DNA from: Alphaproteobacteria bacterium
GTDB lineage: Bacteria > Pseudomonadota > Alphaproteobacteria > CASFRQ01 > SAAU01
Assembly: GCA_009929265.1 (NCBI GenBank)
Contig: SAAU01000001.1
Span: 1-58,244, forward strand
Reading direction: 5' to 3'
DNA length: 58,244 nt
Below, piece after piece: positions 32,701-41,012 of this stretch. A program made the position numbers and the translations under genes. Positions within the stretch are counted from its first letter, which is position 1, and every line of letters begins with the position of its first letter. The notes under the pieces are model-generated. The model ran no database searches. It was not told where the DNA came from and was given only the letters and a program-made list of their open reading frames with translations.

Positions 32701-33246
32701 ATGGATACAGGCGTTTACTCCAACACAGGGGGACAACGTTCAAAAGCTACTCCTGTTGGGGCTTCTGCTAAGTTTGCTGTTGCAGGAAGTGATTTACCTC
32801 GTAAAGATTTGGGTATGATTGCGATGTCTTCTGAAAACATCTATGTCGCTCAAGTTTCTATGGGGGCAAAAGATGCTCAAGTGTTGAAGGCCTTTAAAGA
32901 AGCCGAATCCTTCAATGGACCGTCTTTGATTATTGCCTATGCGCACTGTATCGCTCACGGATATGATATTGGAAAAGATGGTATGGAACACCAAAAACTT
33001 GCTGTAAACAGTGGGTTGTGGCCCCTTTACCGTTTTGATCCAAGACGTATCAAAGAAGGGAAAAATCCTTTACAACTTGATTCCAAAGCAACAATTTCTG
33101 TTGATGAATTTATGGCAACAGAAACGCGGTTTAAGGTTGTTAAGAAACAAAATCCTGAACGGTATACAGAGCTTGTCAACTTAGCTCAAGACCAAATTGA
33201 AAAGAGAGTTAAACTCTACAATCAATTAGCAAAAGACGAAGACTAG
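29701..33246 (+). CDS. nifJ: Pyruvate:ferredoxin (flavodoxin) oxidoreductase
   Basis: This 1181-residue fused enzyme oxidises pyruvate to acetyl-CoA and CO2 and reduces ferredoxin or flavodoxin. All modules are present. The pyruvate-binding N-terminal part has Y-P-I-T-P-S-S-P. The bacterial ferredoxin module has C-I-Q-C-G-K-C (from 694) and C-T-G-C-S-L-C (from 750). The C-A-G-C-G-E motif is at 824, and the thiamine-pyrophosphate site is G-D-G-W-A-Y-D-I-G at 974. Length is normal. It normally works in anaerobes and microaerophiles. The start follows AAGGAG, and a strong terminator follows. No electron-acceptor gene lies beside it. Confidence 0.97.
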   Translation: MSDKNEMKMMDGNEAAARVAHRLNEVSIIYPITPSSPMGEWADAWSAEGITNIWGKTPNVLEMQSEAGAIGAVHGSLQAGSLTSTFTASQGLLLMIPNMYKIAGELLPFVMHVAARTVATHALSIFGDHSDVMACRQTGFGMLASNSVQEAQDMAAIAQISTLTSRVPFLHFFDGFRTSHEINKIELISDNQLKELMEGVPSDILSENAMTPDRPVVRGTAQNPDVFFQIREASNPYYESCPSKVEEAMRKFEKVVGRSYHLIDYVGAEDAENVIVMMGSGAETAEKTAKYLNETGGKTGVMKVHLYRPFPVDAFIKALPKTVKTVCVLDRTKESGSIGEPLYLDTVAALAEGVVRKEIASMPSVLGGRYGLSSKEFTPAMAKGVFENTTKNHFTIGINDDLTNHSLPYDKTFDIKEDGVTQCLFFGLGADGTVGANKNSIKIIASEGDFYGQAYFVYDSKKSGAMTTSHLRFSKKPINAPYLVQKASFIACHHTPFLSKIDMLSAATDGAVFLINSHEPQDKVWDSLPYEVQEQIIEKHMKFYAIDAVEVARKTGMGRRINTIMQTCFFAISGVLPKEEAIEKIKKSIKKTYARKGDAIVQSNIAAVEAALDHLYEVKVSEKPTSTHHMLPGVPSYAPKIVQDVTGKIIEGKGEDLPVSAFDWTADGTWPTATTQYEKRCIATEVPAWNSDLCIQCGKCAMVCPHAAIRLKVADKEDLKDAPDSFKTTPYKGKDFEGKEFVVQISSQDCTGCSLCSQVCPGKSRTELDKKALTMTPVEVNFDKNVENWKFFKKLPDVDRTKVDTKLVKNAQLLRPLFEFSGACAGCGETPYVKLMTQLFGDRLVVANATGCSSIYGGNLPTTPYAKDENGRGPTWANSLFEDNAEFGLGMRYSIDSKKEFAAQLLQELSSEVGDELTSAIFAADQSTEAGIAEQRERVEALKTKLASINSPKAKKLTLLADYLVEKSVWILGGDGWAYDIGYGGLDHVLYSGRNVNILVMDTGVYSNTGGQRSKATPVGASAKFAVAGSDLPRKDLGMIAMSSENIYVAQVSMGAKDAQVLKAFKEAESFNGPSLIIAYAHCIAHGYDIGKDGMEHQKLAVNSGLWPLYRFDPRRIKEGKNPLQLDSKATISVDEFMATETRFKVVKKQNPERYTELVNLAQDQIEKRVKLYNQLAKDED

Positions 33247-33261
33247 TTCTTCGAATTTGAA

Positions 33262-33298
33262 AAAGCCGCCTTTCTTTTGAGAAGGGCGGTTTTTTTTG
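33262..33298 (+). terminator. Terminator of nifJ
   Basis: The stem AAAGCCGCC / GGGCGGTTT (with inner TTTC/GAA) is followed by eight T. Confidence 0.85.
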
Positions 33299-33357
33299 AA
33301 GGTAAAAAGGAAAAAAGGGGCATCAGAGGGCCTTAAAAAGGCATAAAAAAAGCATAA

Positions 33358-33389
33358 AAAAAAGAGGAATTTCTTCCTCTTTTTTTTAA
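33358..33389. terminator. Terminator (mainly pheT)
   Basis: The stem AAAGAGGAA / TTCCTCTTT has A and T runs on either side, so it works on both strands; it is placed at the pheT end. Confidence 0.8.
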
Positions 33390-33403
33390 GCGTTTATCAA
33401 CGG

Positions 33404-35764
33404 TTATTTTCGAATTTCCCCTTTGAATTTTGTTTCAATGAAAGTGATAATCTTTTGACTAAGCGCGTCAATTTCAGCTTCTGTAAGGGTTTTCTCCGTT
33501 GGTTGAAGTGTGACCCTTAATGCCAAAGATTTTTTCCCTTCTGGAAGGTGAGAGCCCTCATAAACATCAAACAAAAGAACCTCTGAAATCAGATTTTTAT
33601 CAATTTTTTTGATTTCACGAAGAACAGAATCCGCCTTAATTTCTTTATCAAGAACAAATGCAAAATCCCGTTCAACAGCTTGAAGATTTGAAGTATTACA
33701 CGCCACAACTTTTTTCTTTTTCTTTGAAATTGGAAGGTTGTCAACATAAATTTCGGCCGCAACTACTTTTTCCTTTAAGCCTAACTTTTTAAGGACTTCT
33801 GGATGGATTTCTCCAAAAACGGCCAATGTTTTTTTGCCTTGCATTAAAGAGGCCGATTTCCCTGGATGATAATAGGAAGGCGCCGTTGTTTTGATTTGAA
33901 GGGCATCCTCTTTAATTCCCAAGACAAAGAGCGTGTCGATAAGATCTTCTTTTATATCAAAAACAGTGGCTTCTTGAGCTTTTCCTTGCCAAGAAAGAGG
34001 GGTAAATTCCCCCGTTCTAATGAAAGAGGCGATTTCCCTTTGTTCAAAAGGGGAGCTTCCATAGAACCCTGGACCAACTTCGAAAAGAGCAACTGTCTTT
34101 TCCCCGTTATCAAAATTGCGTTTTGCAGCCGTGATAAGGTTTGCTAAAGGCGTTGGACGCATTTCGTCAAGCTCTGTTGTGATTGGATTTTTAATCATCA
34201 CCTTTTTATTTTCAAATAAACAGGCCACTTTCGAATCCATAAAAGACCAAGTGATAGCTTGATAAAGACCTCTAGAGGCTAAAGCCCGTCTCAAAAGAAG
34301 GTCTCTTTTTTGATGATCCGTATAAATATTATCATCAAAATTTTCCGGACGAATAGTTAAAAATGGAATGTGCTCATACCCGTAGATTCGCAAAATTTCT
34401 TCCACCAAGTCCGCTTCAATTGAAATGTCAAAGCGATAGCTTGGAGCCTTAAACGCGCTATCTTTTTCTTCAAAATGAAGGGCTTTTAAGATTTCTTTTT
34501 GTGTTTCAAATGGAATATCCACACCTGTTAATTTTTTGACCTTGTCTTCATGTAAAGGGACGTAGTCGTTGATAAGCTTTTCTTCCCCGCGAACAATGCT
34601 GGAAGAGGCCTCACCCCCACAAATTTCTAAAATAAGGGCTGTGGCGTCTTCTAATCCCTGTTCGGCAGAGCAGAAATCAACCCCTCGTTCGAAACGAGAT
34701 TTGGCGTCAGAGTCAATATTTAACGAACGACTAGTTTTAGCAATGTTTAAAGGTTCAAAGCTAGCTGATTCAAGGAAAACTTCTGTTGTCTCTTCCGTGC
34801 AGCCAGAAAGTTCACCGCCCATAATGCCGCCCAAAGCTTGGACAGCTTTATCATCGGCAATAACGGTCATTCCTTCTTTTAAGGTGTATTCCTTTTCATC
34901 CAAAGCAAGGAGAGTTTCTCCATCTTTTGCAGAACGAATATGAAGATTTCCTGCTAATTTTTTAACATCAAAAACATGCAAAGGGCGACCTTGTGCAATA
35001 CAAAAATAGTTTGTGATATCAACAAGGGTAGAAATTGGGCGTAATCCTACGGAAAGAAGCTTTCTTTGAAGCCAAGCAGGACTTTGAACATTTTTAACCC
35101 CACGAATAACGCGTCCTGTGTATTGAAGGCAATCTTTTGTTTCAAGAGAAACATCAACAGGGCAGGGGAATTTTCCATCAATTTTATGTTCTTTAGGTTC
35201 TTTTAAGGCGCCAATTCCTGTTGCGGCCAAGTCCCGTGCAACACCAAGAACGCCAAGGCAATCCCCTCTATTTGGGGTAATGTTAATATCGAAAACAACG
35301 TCTGTTTTAAGAGCGGTTGGGGCATCTGTGCCAACTGGGATTTCATCGTTAATTTCGATAATGGCAGAGTGATCTTCCCCGAGGCCAAGCTCCTTATAAG
35401 AGCAGCACATTCCTGCGCTTTCTTCCCCACGGATAACCGCTTTTTTCAAACGTTCATTATAAAGAGGAATAAGCGCATTTTCATAAGCAAAAACGACCTT
35501 TAATCCTTCACGAACATTCGGGGCCCCACAAACGATAGAGTATGTTTTTTGACCGTCGTAAACGTCCAACAAGTGGAGCTTATCTGCGTTTGGATGTTGC
35601 CTAACCTTCAAAATTTGAGCGATGACAAATCCTTCTTTTAAAGGAGCGCCTTCATCTATAACTTCCTCAATCTCCAAGCCAATGCTTGTAAGTTTTTCGG
35701 CAATTTCTTGAACAGAGGCGTTTGTGTCTAAGTAATCTTTTAGCCAATCTAAAGTGACTTTCAT
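33404..35764 (-). CDS. pheT: Phenylalanine--tRNA ligase, beta subunit
   Basis: The 786-residue subunit pairs with PheS in an alpha2-beta2 enzyme. It has the tRNA-binding domain at 40-150 (V-I-A-Q-I-L-K-V-R-Q-H-P-N-A-D-K-L-H), the B3/B4 editing domain, the B5 domain and the C-terminal FDX-ACB anticodon-binding domain. Length is normal. It lies 10 bases after pheS in the order rplT-pheS-pheT. Confidence 0.97.
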   Translation of the reverse strand: MKVTLDWLKDYLDTNASVQEIAEKLTSIGLEIEEVIDEGAPLKEGFVIAQILKVRQHPNADKLHLLDVYDGQKTYSIVCGAPNVREGLKVVFAYENALIPLYNERLKKAVIRGEESAGMCCSYKELGLGEDHSAIIEINDEIPVGTDAPTALKTDVVFDINITPNRGDCLGVLGVARDLAATGIGALKEPKEHKIDGKFPCPVDVSLETKDCLQYTGRVIRGVKNVQSPAWLQRKLLSVGLRPISTLVDITNYFCIAQGRPLHVFDVKKLAGNLHIRSAKDGETLLALDEKEYTLKEGMTVIADDKAVQALGGIMGGELSGCTEETTEVFLESASFEPLNIAKTSRSLNIDSDAKSRFERGVDFCSAEQGLEDATALILEICGGEASSSIVRGEEKLINDYVPLHEDKVKKLTGVDIPFETQKEILKALHFEEKDSAFKAPSYRFDISIEADLVEEILRIYGYEHIPFLTIRPENFDDNIYTDHQKRDLLLRRALASRGLYQAITWSFMDSKVACLFENKKVMIKNPITTELDEMRPTPLANLITAAKRNFDNGEKTVALFEVGPGFYGSSPFEQREIASFIRTGEFTPLSWQGKAQEATVFDIKEDLIDTLFVLGIKEDALQIKTTAPSYYHPGKSASLMQGKKTLAVFGEIHPEVLKKLGLKEKVVAAEIYVDNLPISKKKKKVVACNTSNLQAVERDFAFVLDKEIKADSVLREIKKIDKNLISEVLLFDVYEGSHLPEGKKSLALRVTLQPTEKTLTEAEIDALSQKIITFIETKFKGEIRK

Positions 35765-35774
35765 TTTTTTCTCC

Positions 35775-36839
35775 TTAGTCTAAATTTGGAATGTTAAGAG
35801 GAATGAAACCGTATTTTTTCAACCATTTCATATCTGCATCAAAGAATGTTCTTAAATCTGGAATGCCATATTTAAGCATTGCAAATCTATCAATTCCCAT
35901 TCCAAAGGCAAACCCTTGATATTCCTCTGGATCAATGCCACAATTTTTCAAAACATTTGGATGAACCATGCCGCAGCCCAAAACTTCCATAAAGCCTTTT
36001 CCTGCTTCAATTTTGAACTCTCCATTTTCTCTTGAACACCCAATGTCCATTTCCGCAGAAGGTTCTGTAAAAGGGAAGTAAGAGGGACGAAACCGGAACG
36101 GAAGATCGTCTAACTCAAAAAAGGCTTTAATGAACTCAACTAAGCAGCCTTTTAAATGTCCCATATTTGTTTTTTTATCAATAACAAGGCCTTCAATCTG
36201 ATGGAACATTGGAGAATGCGTCATATCGTAATCGCAACGATACACACGCCCTGGAACAACAATTTTAATAGGAGGTTTTTGATCCAACATAACACGCGTT
36301 TGAACTGTGGAAGTATGTGTCCGAAGGAGATAATTTTCATCCTCTTTTCCATCCATAAAGAAGGTAGCCTGCATTTGACGCGCTGGATGGGAAGGGGGAA
36401 TGTTTAACGCTTGGAAGCAATGGAAATCATCTTCTATATCAGGGCCTTCTGCCAAAGAAAAGCCCATTTTTTGGAAGATGGCCAGCATTTCTTCTAACAC
36501 TTGAAAATTAGGGTGAATGCGACCTTGACGCAAAGAGGAATGGTAAACAGGCAAAGTCATATCAATTTTTTCTTTAGCCAATTTTTCCTTCATAAGAGCG
36601 TCTTCTAAAGCTTTCTTTTTTTCTTCTATTTTTTGAAAAGCGTCGCTCTTTAAAGCGTTCAAGGATTGTCCATAGGTTTTCTTTTCTTCAATAGAAAGAT
36701 CTGACATTCCTTTAAGGGCTTGCGTTAAAACGCCTTTTTTTCCAAGGGCATTGATGCGGACAGATTCTAAATCATCTAAAGAGGAGGCCTTATCAATGCT
36801 TTTTAGAATGTCTTGTTTTAAGGTGTTGAGTTCTATCAT
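35775..36839 (-). CDS. pheS: Phenylalanine--tRNA ligase, alpha subunit
   Basis: The 354-residue catalytic subunit has class II motifs: H-P-A-R at about 155, the R-T-H-T-S-T-V-Q segment, E-P-S-A-E-M-D, and the motif 3 segment G-F-A-F-G-M-G-I-D-R. The N-terminal coiled coil for tRNA contact is intact. It starts 92 bases after rplT, across a strong hairpin-terminator (36864-36912), so it is either read through or has its own start. AAGGAA precedes the ATG. Confidence 0.97.
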   Translation of the reverse strand: MIELNTLKQDILKSIDKASSLDDLESVRINALGKKGVLTQALKGMSDLSIEEKKTYGQSLNALKSDAFQKIEEKKKALEDALMKEKLAKEKIDMTLPVYHSSLRQGRIHPNFQVLEEMLAIFQKMGFSLAEGPDIEDDFHCFQALNIPPSHPARQMQATFFMDGKEDENYLLRTHTSTVQTRVMLDQKPPIKIVVPGRVYRCDYDMTHSPMFHQIEGLVIDKKTNMGHLKGCLVEFIKAFFELDDLPFRFRPSYFPFTEPSAEMDIGCSRENGEFKIEAGKGFMEVLGCGMVHPNVLKNCGIDPEEYQGFAFGMGIDRFAMLKYGIPDLRTFFDADMKWLKKYGFIPLNIPNLD

Positions 36840-36863
36840 TTTTGTTCCTTAATCTTTTTATAA

Positions 36864-36912
36864 AATAAAAAGACCCCCTTTCGCTTTTTTCAAATGAAAG
36901 GCGGGTCTTTAA
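36864..36912 (-). terminator. Terminator/attenuator-like hairpin between rplT and pheS
   Basis: On the minus strand AAAGACCCGCCTTTC pairs with GAAAGGGGGTCTTT with a short loop and a T run. It sits between rplT and pheS and should cut transcription into pheST. Confidence 0.8.
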
Positions 36913-36931
36913 GTTTAAATTCTAAATCGAA

Positions 36932-37285
36932 TTAAATGTTTGCCTTTGCTTTTTCAACAAGGCCTTTAAATGATTCAGGATCGTTAAGAGCAATATTTGC
37001 CAAAACTTTACGATCAATGAGGACGCCAGCCTTTGAAAGACCGCTCATAAATCGAGAGTAGGTTAATCCGTGTTCGCGGACCCCAGCGTTGATTCTTTGA
37101 ATCCATAAAGAACGGAAATTGCTTTTATTCTTCCGTCTGTCACGATAAGCATATTGAAGACCTTTTTCTACTTTTTCCAAAGCAACGGTGTATACTTTGG
37201 AATTTCTTCCTCTGTAGCCCTTGGCCATCTTTAAAACTTTACTGTGTCTTGCGAGGGTTGTTTTTCCTCTTTTAACTCTTGCCAT
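36932..37285 (-). CDS. rplT: Ribosomal protein L20
   Basis: The 117-residue protein binds 23S rRNA early in large-subunit assembly. Its sequence is typical, with M-A-R-V-K-R-G, A-K-G-Y-R-G-R, and [15 protein letters not shown]. It lies 12 bases after rpmI. No infC precedes the pair, as is common in Alphaproteobacteria. Confidence 0.98.
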   Translation of the reverse strand: MARVKRGKTTLARHSKVLKMAKGYRGRNSKVYTVALEKVEKGLQYAYRDRRKNKSNFRSLWIQRINAGVREHGLTYSRFMSGLSKAGVLIDRKVLANIALNDPESFKGLVEKAKANI

Positions 37286-37297
37286 TTTCTATACTCC

Positions 37298-37492
37298 TTA
37301 ACCGTTAATAAAACGCATAATTGTTTTGAAATCACATGCTTTTACAATAGAACCAAAACGTGATTGACGTTTCATTCTTTTTGATTTGTTCATAAGAAAG
37401 TGGCGTTTGTTAGCTGAATTTCTTTTGATTTTACCAGTTCCTGTTAATGAAAACCGTTTTTTAACAGAACTTTTTGTTTTTAATTTGGGCAT
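37298..37492 (-). CDS. rpmI: Ribosomal protein L35
   Basis: The 64-residue basic protein begins M-P-K-L-K-T-K-S-S-V-K-K-R-F and contains K-R-H-F-L-M-N-K-S-K-R, as in L35. It is the first gene before rplT. A GAGGAAA ribosome site precedes the ATG. Confidence 0.97.
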   Translation of the reverse strand: MPKLKTKSSVKKRFSLTGTGKIKRNSANKRHFLMNKSKRMKRQSRFGSIVKACDFKTIMRFING

Positions 37493-37646
37493 TTTTTCCT
37501 CTTTTCTTTTTTCATTAAAAACACCTGAAAGTAACCCATTACTTTTTCGGCTTAAAACATATTTCTTATACGCTTTTATTTTTTAATTTGCAAGTTAAAT
37601 TTTTATTGATTATGATATTTCAAAAAAATAACTTATGGAGCTGAAA

Positions 37647-37865
37647 ATGATTAAACAAATTGAGATGAGTGCTTTAGAAAAATATCTTCAAAAAAAGTTG
37701 AATAACCCAGATCTTAAAATTAAGGCAGGGACGGATAAAAATGCCCCTGTTGAAGTTTTTATAAAAGGCGAGTTTTTAGCTGTTATTTATAAAAATGAGG
37801 ATGAAGGCGAAATTTCTTACGATTTAAATATGGCTATTTTACCCGAAGATTTATTAGACTGTTAA
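37647..37865 (+). CDS. DUF3126 family protein
   Basis: The 72-residue protein shows the DUF3126 pattern: a helix, then P-V-E-V-F-I-K-G-E-F-L-A-V-I-Y-K-N-E-D-E-G-E-I (the DUF3126 core) and M-A-I-L-P-E-D-L at the end. The family is restricted to Alphaproteobacteria and has no known function. I choose the ATG at 37647 because GGAG (37637-37640) lies 6 bases upstream; an in-frame ATG at 37635 overlaps that site. Confidence 0.85.
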   Translation: MIKQIEMSALEKYLQKKLNNPDLKIKAGTDKNAPVEVFIKGEFLAVIYKNEDEGEISYDLNMAILPEDLLDC

Positions 37866-37873
37866 TCTTAGAA

Positions 37874-37904
37874 AAAGGCTCTTTTGAAAGAAAGAGCCTT
37901 TCTT
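37874..37904. terminator. Bidirectional terminator
   Basis: The stem AAAGGCTCTTT / AAAGAGCCTTT lies between the convergent DUF3126 and sufE genes. Confidence 0.75.
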
Positions 37905-37919
37905 ATTAAAAGAGTTTTT

Positions 37920-38327
37920 TTAATCCAAAAAAGTCTTTGCTGTCTCTAAAATCTTTTGCCGCATGGAAAAAAAGCCGTTCCGTCTTGTTGGGGAAAGATT
38001 CTCCTCAAGTCCTAAAGAGGTAAAGATTTCATTTAAGTTAACCTCTAAGATTTCCTTTGGCGTTTTTCCGCTATAAATGCTTAAAATCAAAGCTATTAAC
38101 CCCTTTACAATCAACGCATCGCTATCGGCCTTAAAATAAAGGCGCCCGTCCTTTTCAAAAGAGGTTATCCAAACCTGGCTCATACAGCCTGTCACCTTAT
38201 TTTCTTCTGTCTTATCGCTTTCAGAAAATGAGGGAAGTTCTTTTCCTAAATCAATAAGGTATCTGTATTTTTCTTCCCAATCATCTAGAAAATCAAAATT
38301 GTCTTTAATGTCTTCAAGGGATGTCAT
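37920..38327 (-). CDS. sufE: SufE cysteine desulfuration protein
   Basis: SufE takes sulfur from the SufS cysteine desulfurase in iron-sulfur cluster assembly. The 135-residue protein has the catalytic Cys48 in V-T-G-C-M-S-Q-V-W, and the C-terminal L-S-P-T-R-R-N-G-F typical of the family. Its ATG overlaps the der stop (ATGA). No other suf genes are in the window. Confidence 0.93.
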   Translation of the reverse strand: MTSLEDIKDNFDFLDDWEEKYRYLIDLGKELPSFSESDKTEENKVTGCMSQVWITSFEKDGRLYFKADSDALIVKGLIALILSIYSGKTPKEILEVNLNEIFTSLGLEENLSPTRRNGFFSMRQKILETAKTFLD

Positions 38328-39685
38328 TTTCTTTTGCCTCGTTTTACAGCTTCATTGGCAAAAGGGTTTTCCCGTTTCCGAACAAAGATTCGAATAGGAA
38401 CCCCAGCAAGCTTAAACGTTTCTCTTAATCCGTTAGAAAGATATCTTAAATAAGACTCTGGCAATTTATCTGGATTGCTTGAGAAAATGATAAAGGTTGG
38501 CGGACGTGTCTTGGCTTGAGTAATGTATTTAAGGTTAATATGACGTCCATTTCTGGCCAAAGGCGTTGGGTGAGATTCAACTTTCTTTTGTAAGAATCGA
38601 TTAAGAGGGTTTGTTGAAATTCTTTTATTCCAAAGAGAGTAAATTTCAAAGACTTTATCCATAAGTTCTCTTAACCCTTTTCCTGTCTTGGCGGAAATAT
38701 AAACAATAGGTAAGCCTTTTACCTGCTGTAAGGAACTTTCTAACTTATCTTTGATATGCTCAATAATTGGGGCAGGATTACGCACTGTATCCCACTTATT
38801 TATTGCAATAACCAATCCACGGCCTTCGTTAATAACTTGGCTAGCCAAAAGAAGATCTTGCTTGTCCAAAGGGGAGGCCGCATCAATTGTTAAGATGACA
38901 ATTTGAGCGTAATTTAGAGCTTTTTCTGCATCGCCTTTTGCCAATTTCTCAAGAGGATTGATGATTTTCATATTCTTTCGAATGCCCGCCGTATCTACAA
39001 GGATAACTTTTCTATCTTTATAGGACCAAGGAATTTCAATAGCGTCCCGCGTGACACCTGCTTCGGCTCCTGTTAAAAGCCTATCTTTTCCAATTATTTT
39101 GTTAATTAAAGTTGATTTTCCAGCGTTTGGACGCCCTATAATAGCTATCTTAATGGCGCGTTCTTCATCTGTGACTTCAGCCTTCTCTTCAAAAGATTCT
39201 GGCTCAATATATTCTTTTAAGGCATCATAAAGATCTTCTATGCCAAGAGCATGTTCTGCCGAAAGAGCAATCGGACGTTCAAAAGCAAGTTCAGAAAAAC
39301 TTCTAACGGCGTCTTGTGTCTTAAAGCTTTCCGCTTTATTTATTACCATAACGCAAGGTTTATCTGACTTTCTAAGGGTTTTGACCAGTTGTTTATCCAA
39401 AGGATGGATGCCTTCTCTTGCATCAAAAACGGCAATAAGAATATCGGCTTCTTTAATGGCTTCCAAGCTTTGCTTCCACATGGCATCAGCCAGGGAACTT
39501 TTATCTTCCAGCCCTGCGGTATCAATACATGTAAATTCCAAGTCAAAAAGATGGGCAAGCCCTTCTTTTCTATCCCTTGTGACGCCTGCTAAATTATGGA
39601 CAATAGCTTCTTTCGAACCTGTTAATCTGTTGAAAAGTGTCGATTTTCCAACATTTGTCCTGCCAATAAGGGCTACTTTTTTCAT
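38324..39685 (-). CDS. der: Ribosome biogenesis GTPase Der
   Basis: The 453-residue protein has two tandem GTPase domains with P-loops G-R-T-N-V-G-K-S-T (7-15) and G-R-P-N-A-G-K-S-T (about 182-190), D-T-A-G twice, N-K-A-E and N-K-W-D. A C-terminal KH-like domain begins near residue 350. It is needed for 50S assembly. It is flanked by bamB, 20 bases upstream, and sufE, as in many proteobacteria for bamB-der. Confidence 0.97.
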   Translation of the reverse strand: MKKVALIGRTNVGKSTLFNRLTGSKEAIVHNLAGVTRDRKEGLAHLFDLEFTCIDTAGLEDKSSLADAMWKQSLEAIKEADILIAVFDAREGIHPLDKQLVKTLRKSDKPCVMVINKAESFKTQDAVRSFSELAFERPIALSAEHALGIEDLYDALKEYIEPESFEEKAEVTDEERAIKIAIIGRPNAGKSTLINKIIGKDRLLTGAEAGVTRDAIEIPWSYKDRKVILVDTAGIRKNMKIINPLEKLAKGDAEKALNYAQIVILTIDAASPLDKQDLLLASQVINEGRGLVIAINKWDTVRNPAPIIEHIKDKLESSLQQVKGLPIVYISAKTGKGLRELMDKVFEIYSLWNKRISTNPLNRFLQKKVESHPTPLARNGRHINLKYITQAKTRPPTFIIFSSNPDKLPESYLRYLSNGLRETFKLAGVPIRIFVRKRENPFANEAVKRGKRK

Positions 39686-39705
39686 TTTTATTCCTTTTTA
39701 AATTA

Positions 39706-40980
39706 CTATTTATAAGCTTCAAGAACGCCGTCATCTGTTAAAAAAACCAAAATCCCTTTATCAATAATTGGGCTAAAATGGGTTCCAGAAGAAAGTGTGA
39801 AATCCTCAATAAATTCACCTGTTTTTGGGGAAAGGATAAAGACTTTTCCATTACTTCCAGCGATAAGAAGTCTGTTTTTAAGCAAAAGAGGACCATAAAA
39901 AGAAGCTTTTGCATCTAGAGAAGCATAAGTCCATAAGATTTTTCCTGTTTTTGCATTAAGTGCGATAACTTTATTTGTATTTGAAATCAAGAACAAATAC
40001 TCTGCATTAAGAAAAGGTTGGCTTTGGGTTCCAATATGAGCACGCCAATTTTCTTTGCCTGTTTTCATATCAACAGAAATCAAAGCGTTTGAGTTTCCAA
40101 AAAGAAAGGCCGTTGTTCCCATAAAACGTGGAGAAGCTGTGATATGATCCAAATTCAGCTGATTATTATAGCTTTTGCGTGCCGTCACACGTTTTTTCCA
40201 AACCTCTTGCCCTGACAACGTATAAGCAATAACTTGTCCAGAAGAAAAAGGCGCTAGAATAAGGGAGTCCTTTTTGGAAGGGGAGGCTGATTTCAAAAAG
40301 TGTGTTTGCTCTATTTCTGCTTGGGCTTGAAAAGCAAGTTTTCCCGTTGTTTTATTTAAGGCAATCAATTTATTGGTTAGGGTTGTAAAAATAAGATTTT
40401 CTTTAGAGAAAATTGGGGCAGAACGGGCCATATCTTCTATTTTTGTTTCCCAAAGGCGTGTGCCGTCTTTTGTGCTTAAACAAAGGACTTTTTTAAGACC
40501 CGTTAAGACATAAAGTTTTCCTTCTTGTGCGGCAAGGCCAATCCCTTTTGCAGGGGTGTCAATATCTGCCTCTTCTTGAAGGGATTTTTCAAAAATAACT
40601 TTCCCTGATTGAAGGTTTAAAGCTGTTAGGTGAAGAGCAGAATCTAAAGCAAATAAAGTGCCGTTATAAATGATAGGAGAGGCAAGCAAAAATCTATCTG
40701 AAGAGGTGCCTTTTCCAATGTCTTTTTTCCAAAGAAGTTTTGGCTTTTCGGCCAAATAGGAAATCGTATTTACGTAAGAGGTTTCTCGATTTAAGGTATT
40801 CCAATGTGTTTCTTGAAGTGCTTTTTCTGTTGAGGGTAAAAGGACTTGTTCTTTCAATTCAGGAAGTCCGGTTTTAAAAACAGGAAGACGCTCCCCTTCA
40901 ACTTTTGACTTTGTCTCCATACAGGAAGTCAAAAGAAGGCTTGAAAAACAACAAAAGATAAAAAAATGAGAATATTTCAC
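39706..40980 (-). CDS. bamB: BamB outer-membrane assembly lipoprotein
   Basis: The 424-residue lipoprotein signal ends L-L-T-S-C (Cys about 20). The mature part has repeated blades of PQQ-like beta-propeller type, for example L-Y-V-L-T-G-L, L-W-E-T-K-I, L-I-A-L-N-K-T-T-G-K and V-I-A-L-N-A-K-T-G-K-I-L-W. BamB is a scaffold of the BAM complex that inserts beta-barrels. Its position before der and after the YfgM-like TPR gene is the usual one. Confidence 0.9.
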   Translation of the reverse strand: MKYSHFFIFCCFSSLLLTSCMETKSKVEGERLPVFKTGLPELKEQVLLPSTEKALQETHWNTLNRETSYVNTISYLAEKPKLLWKKDIGKGTSSDRFLLASPIIYNGTLFALDSALHLTALNLQSGKVIFEKSLQEEADIDTPAKGIGLAAQEGKLYVLTGLKKVLCLSTKDGTRLWETKIEDMARSAPIFSKENLIFTTLTNKLIALNKTTGKLAFQAQAEIEQTHFLKSASPSKKDSLILAPFSSGQVIAYTLSGQEVWKKRVTARKSYNNQLNLDHITASPRFMGTTAFLFGNSNALISVDMKTGKENWRAHIGTQSQPFLNAEYLFLISNTNKVIALNAKTGKILWTYASLDAKASFYGPLLLKNRLLIAGSNGKVFILSPKTGEFIEDFTLSSGTHFSPIIDKGILVFLTDDGVLEAYK

Positions 40981-41012
40981 AATAAATCCTTAACATAAAA
41001 TCTAAACAACGT

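Noticed and set aside
34569-34943. Plus-strand 124-codon frame inside pheT
   Set aside because: It is a shadow of pheT coding, low in domain content and without signals.
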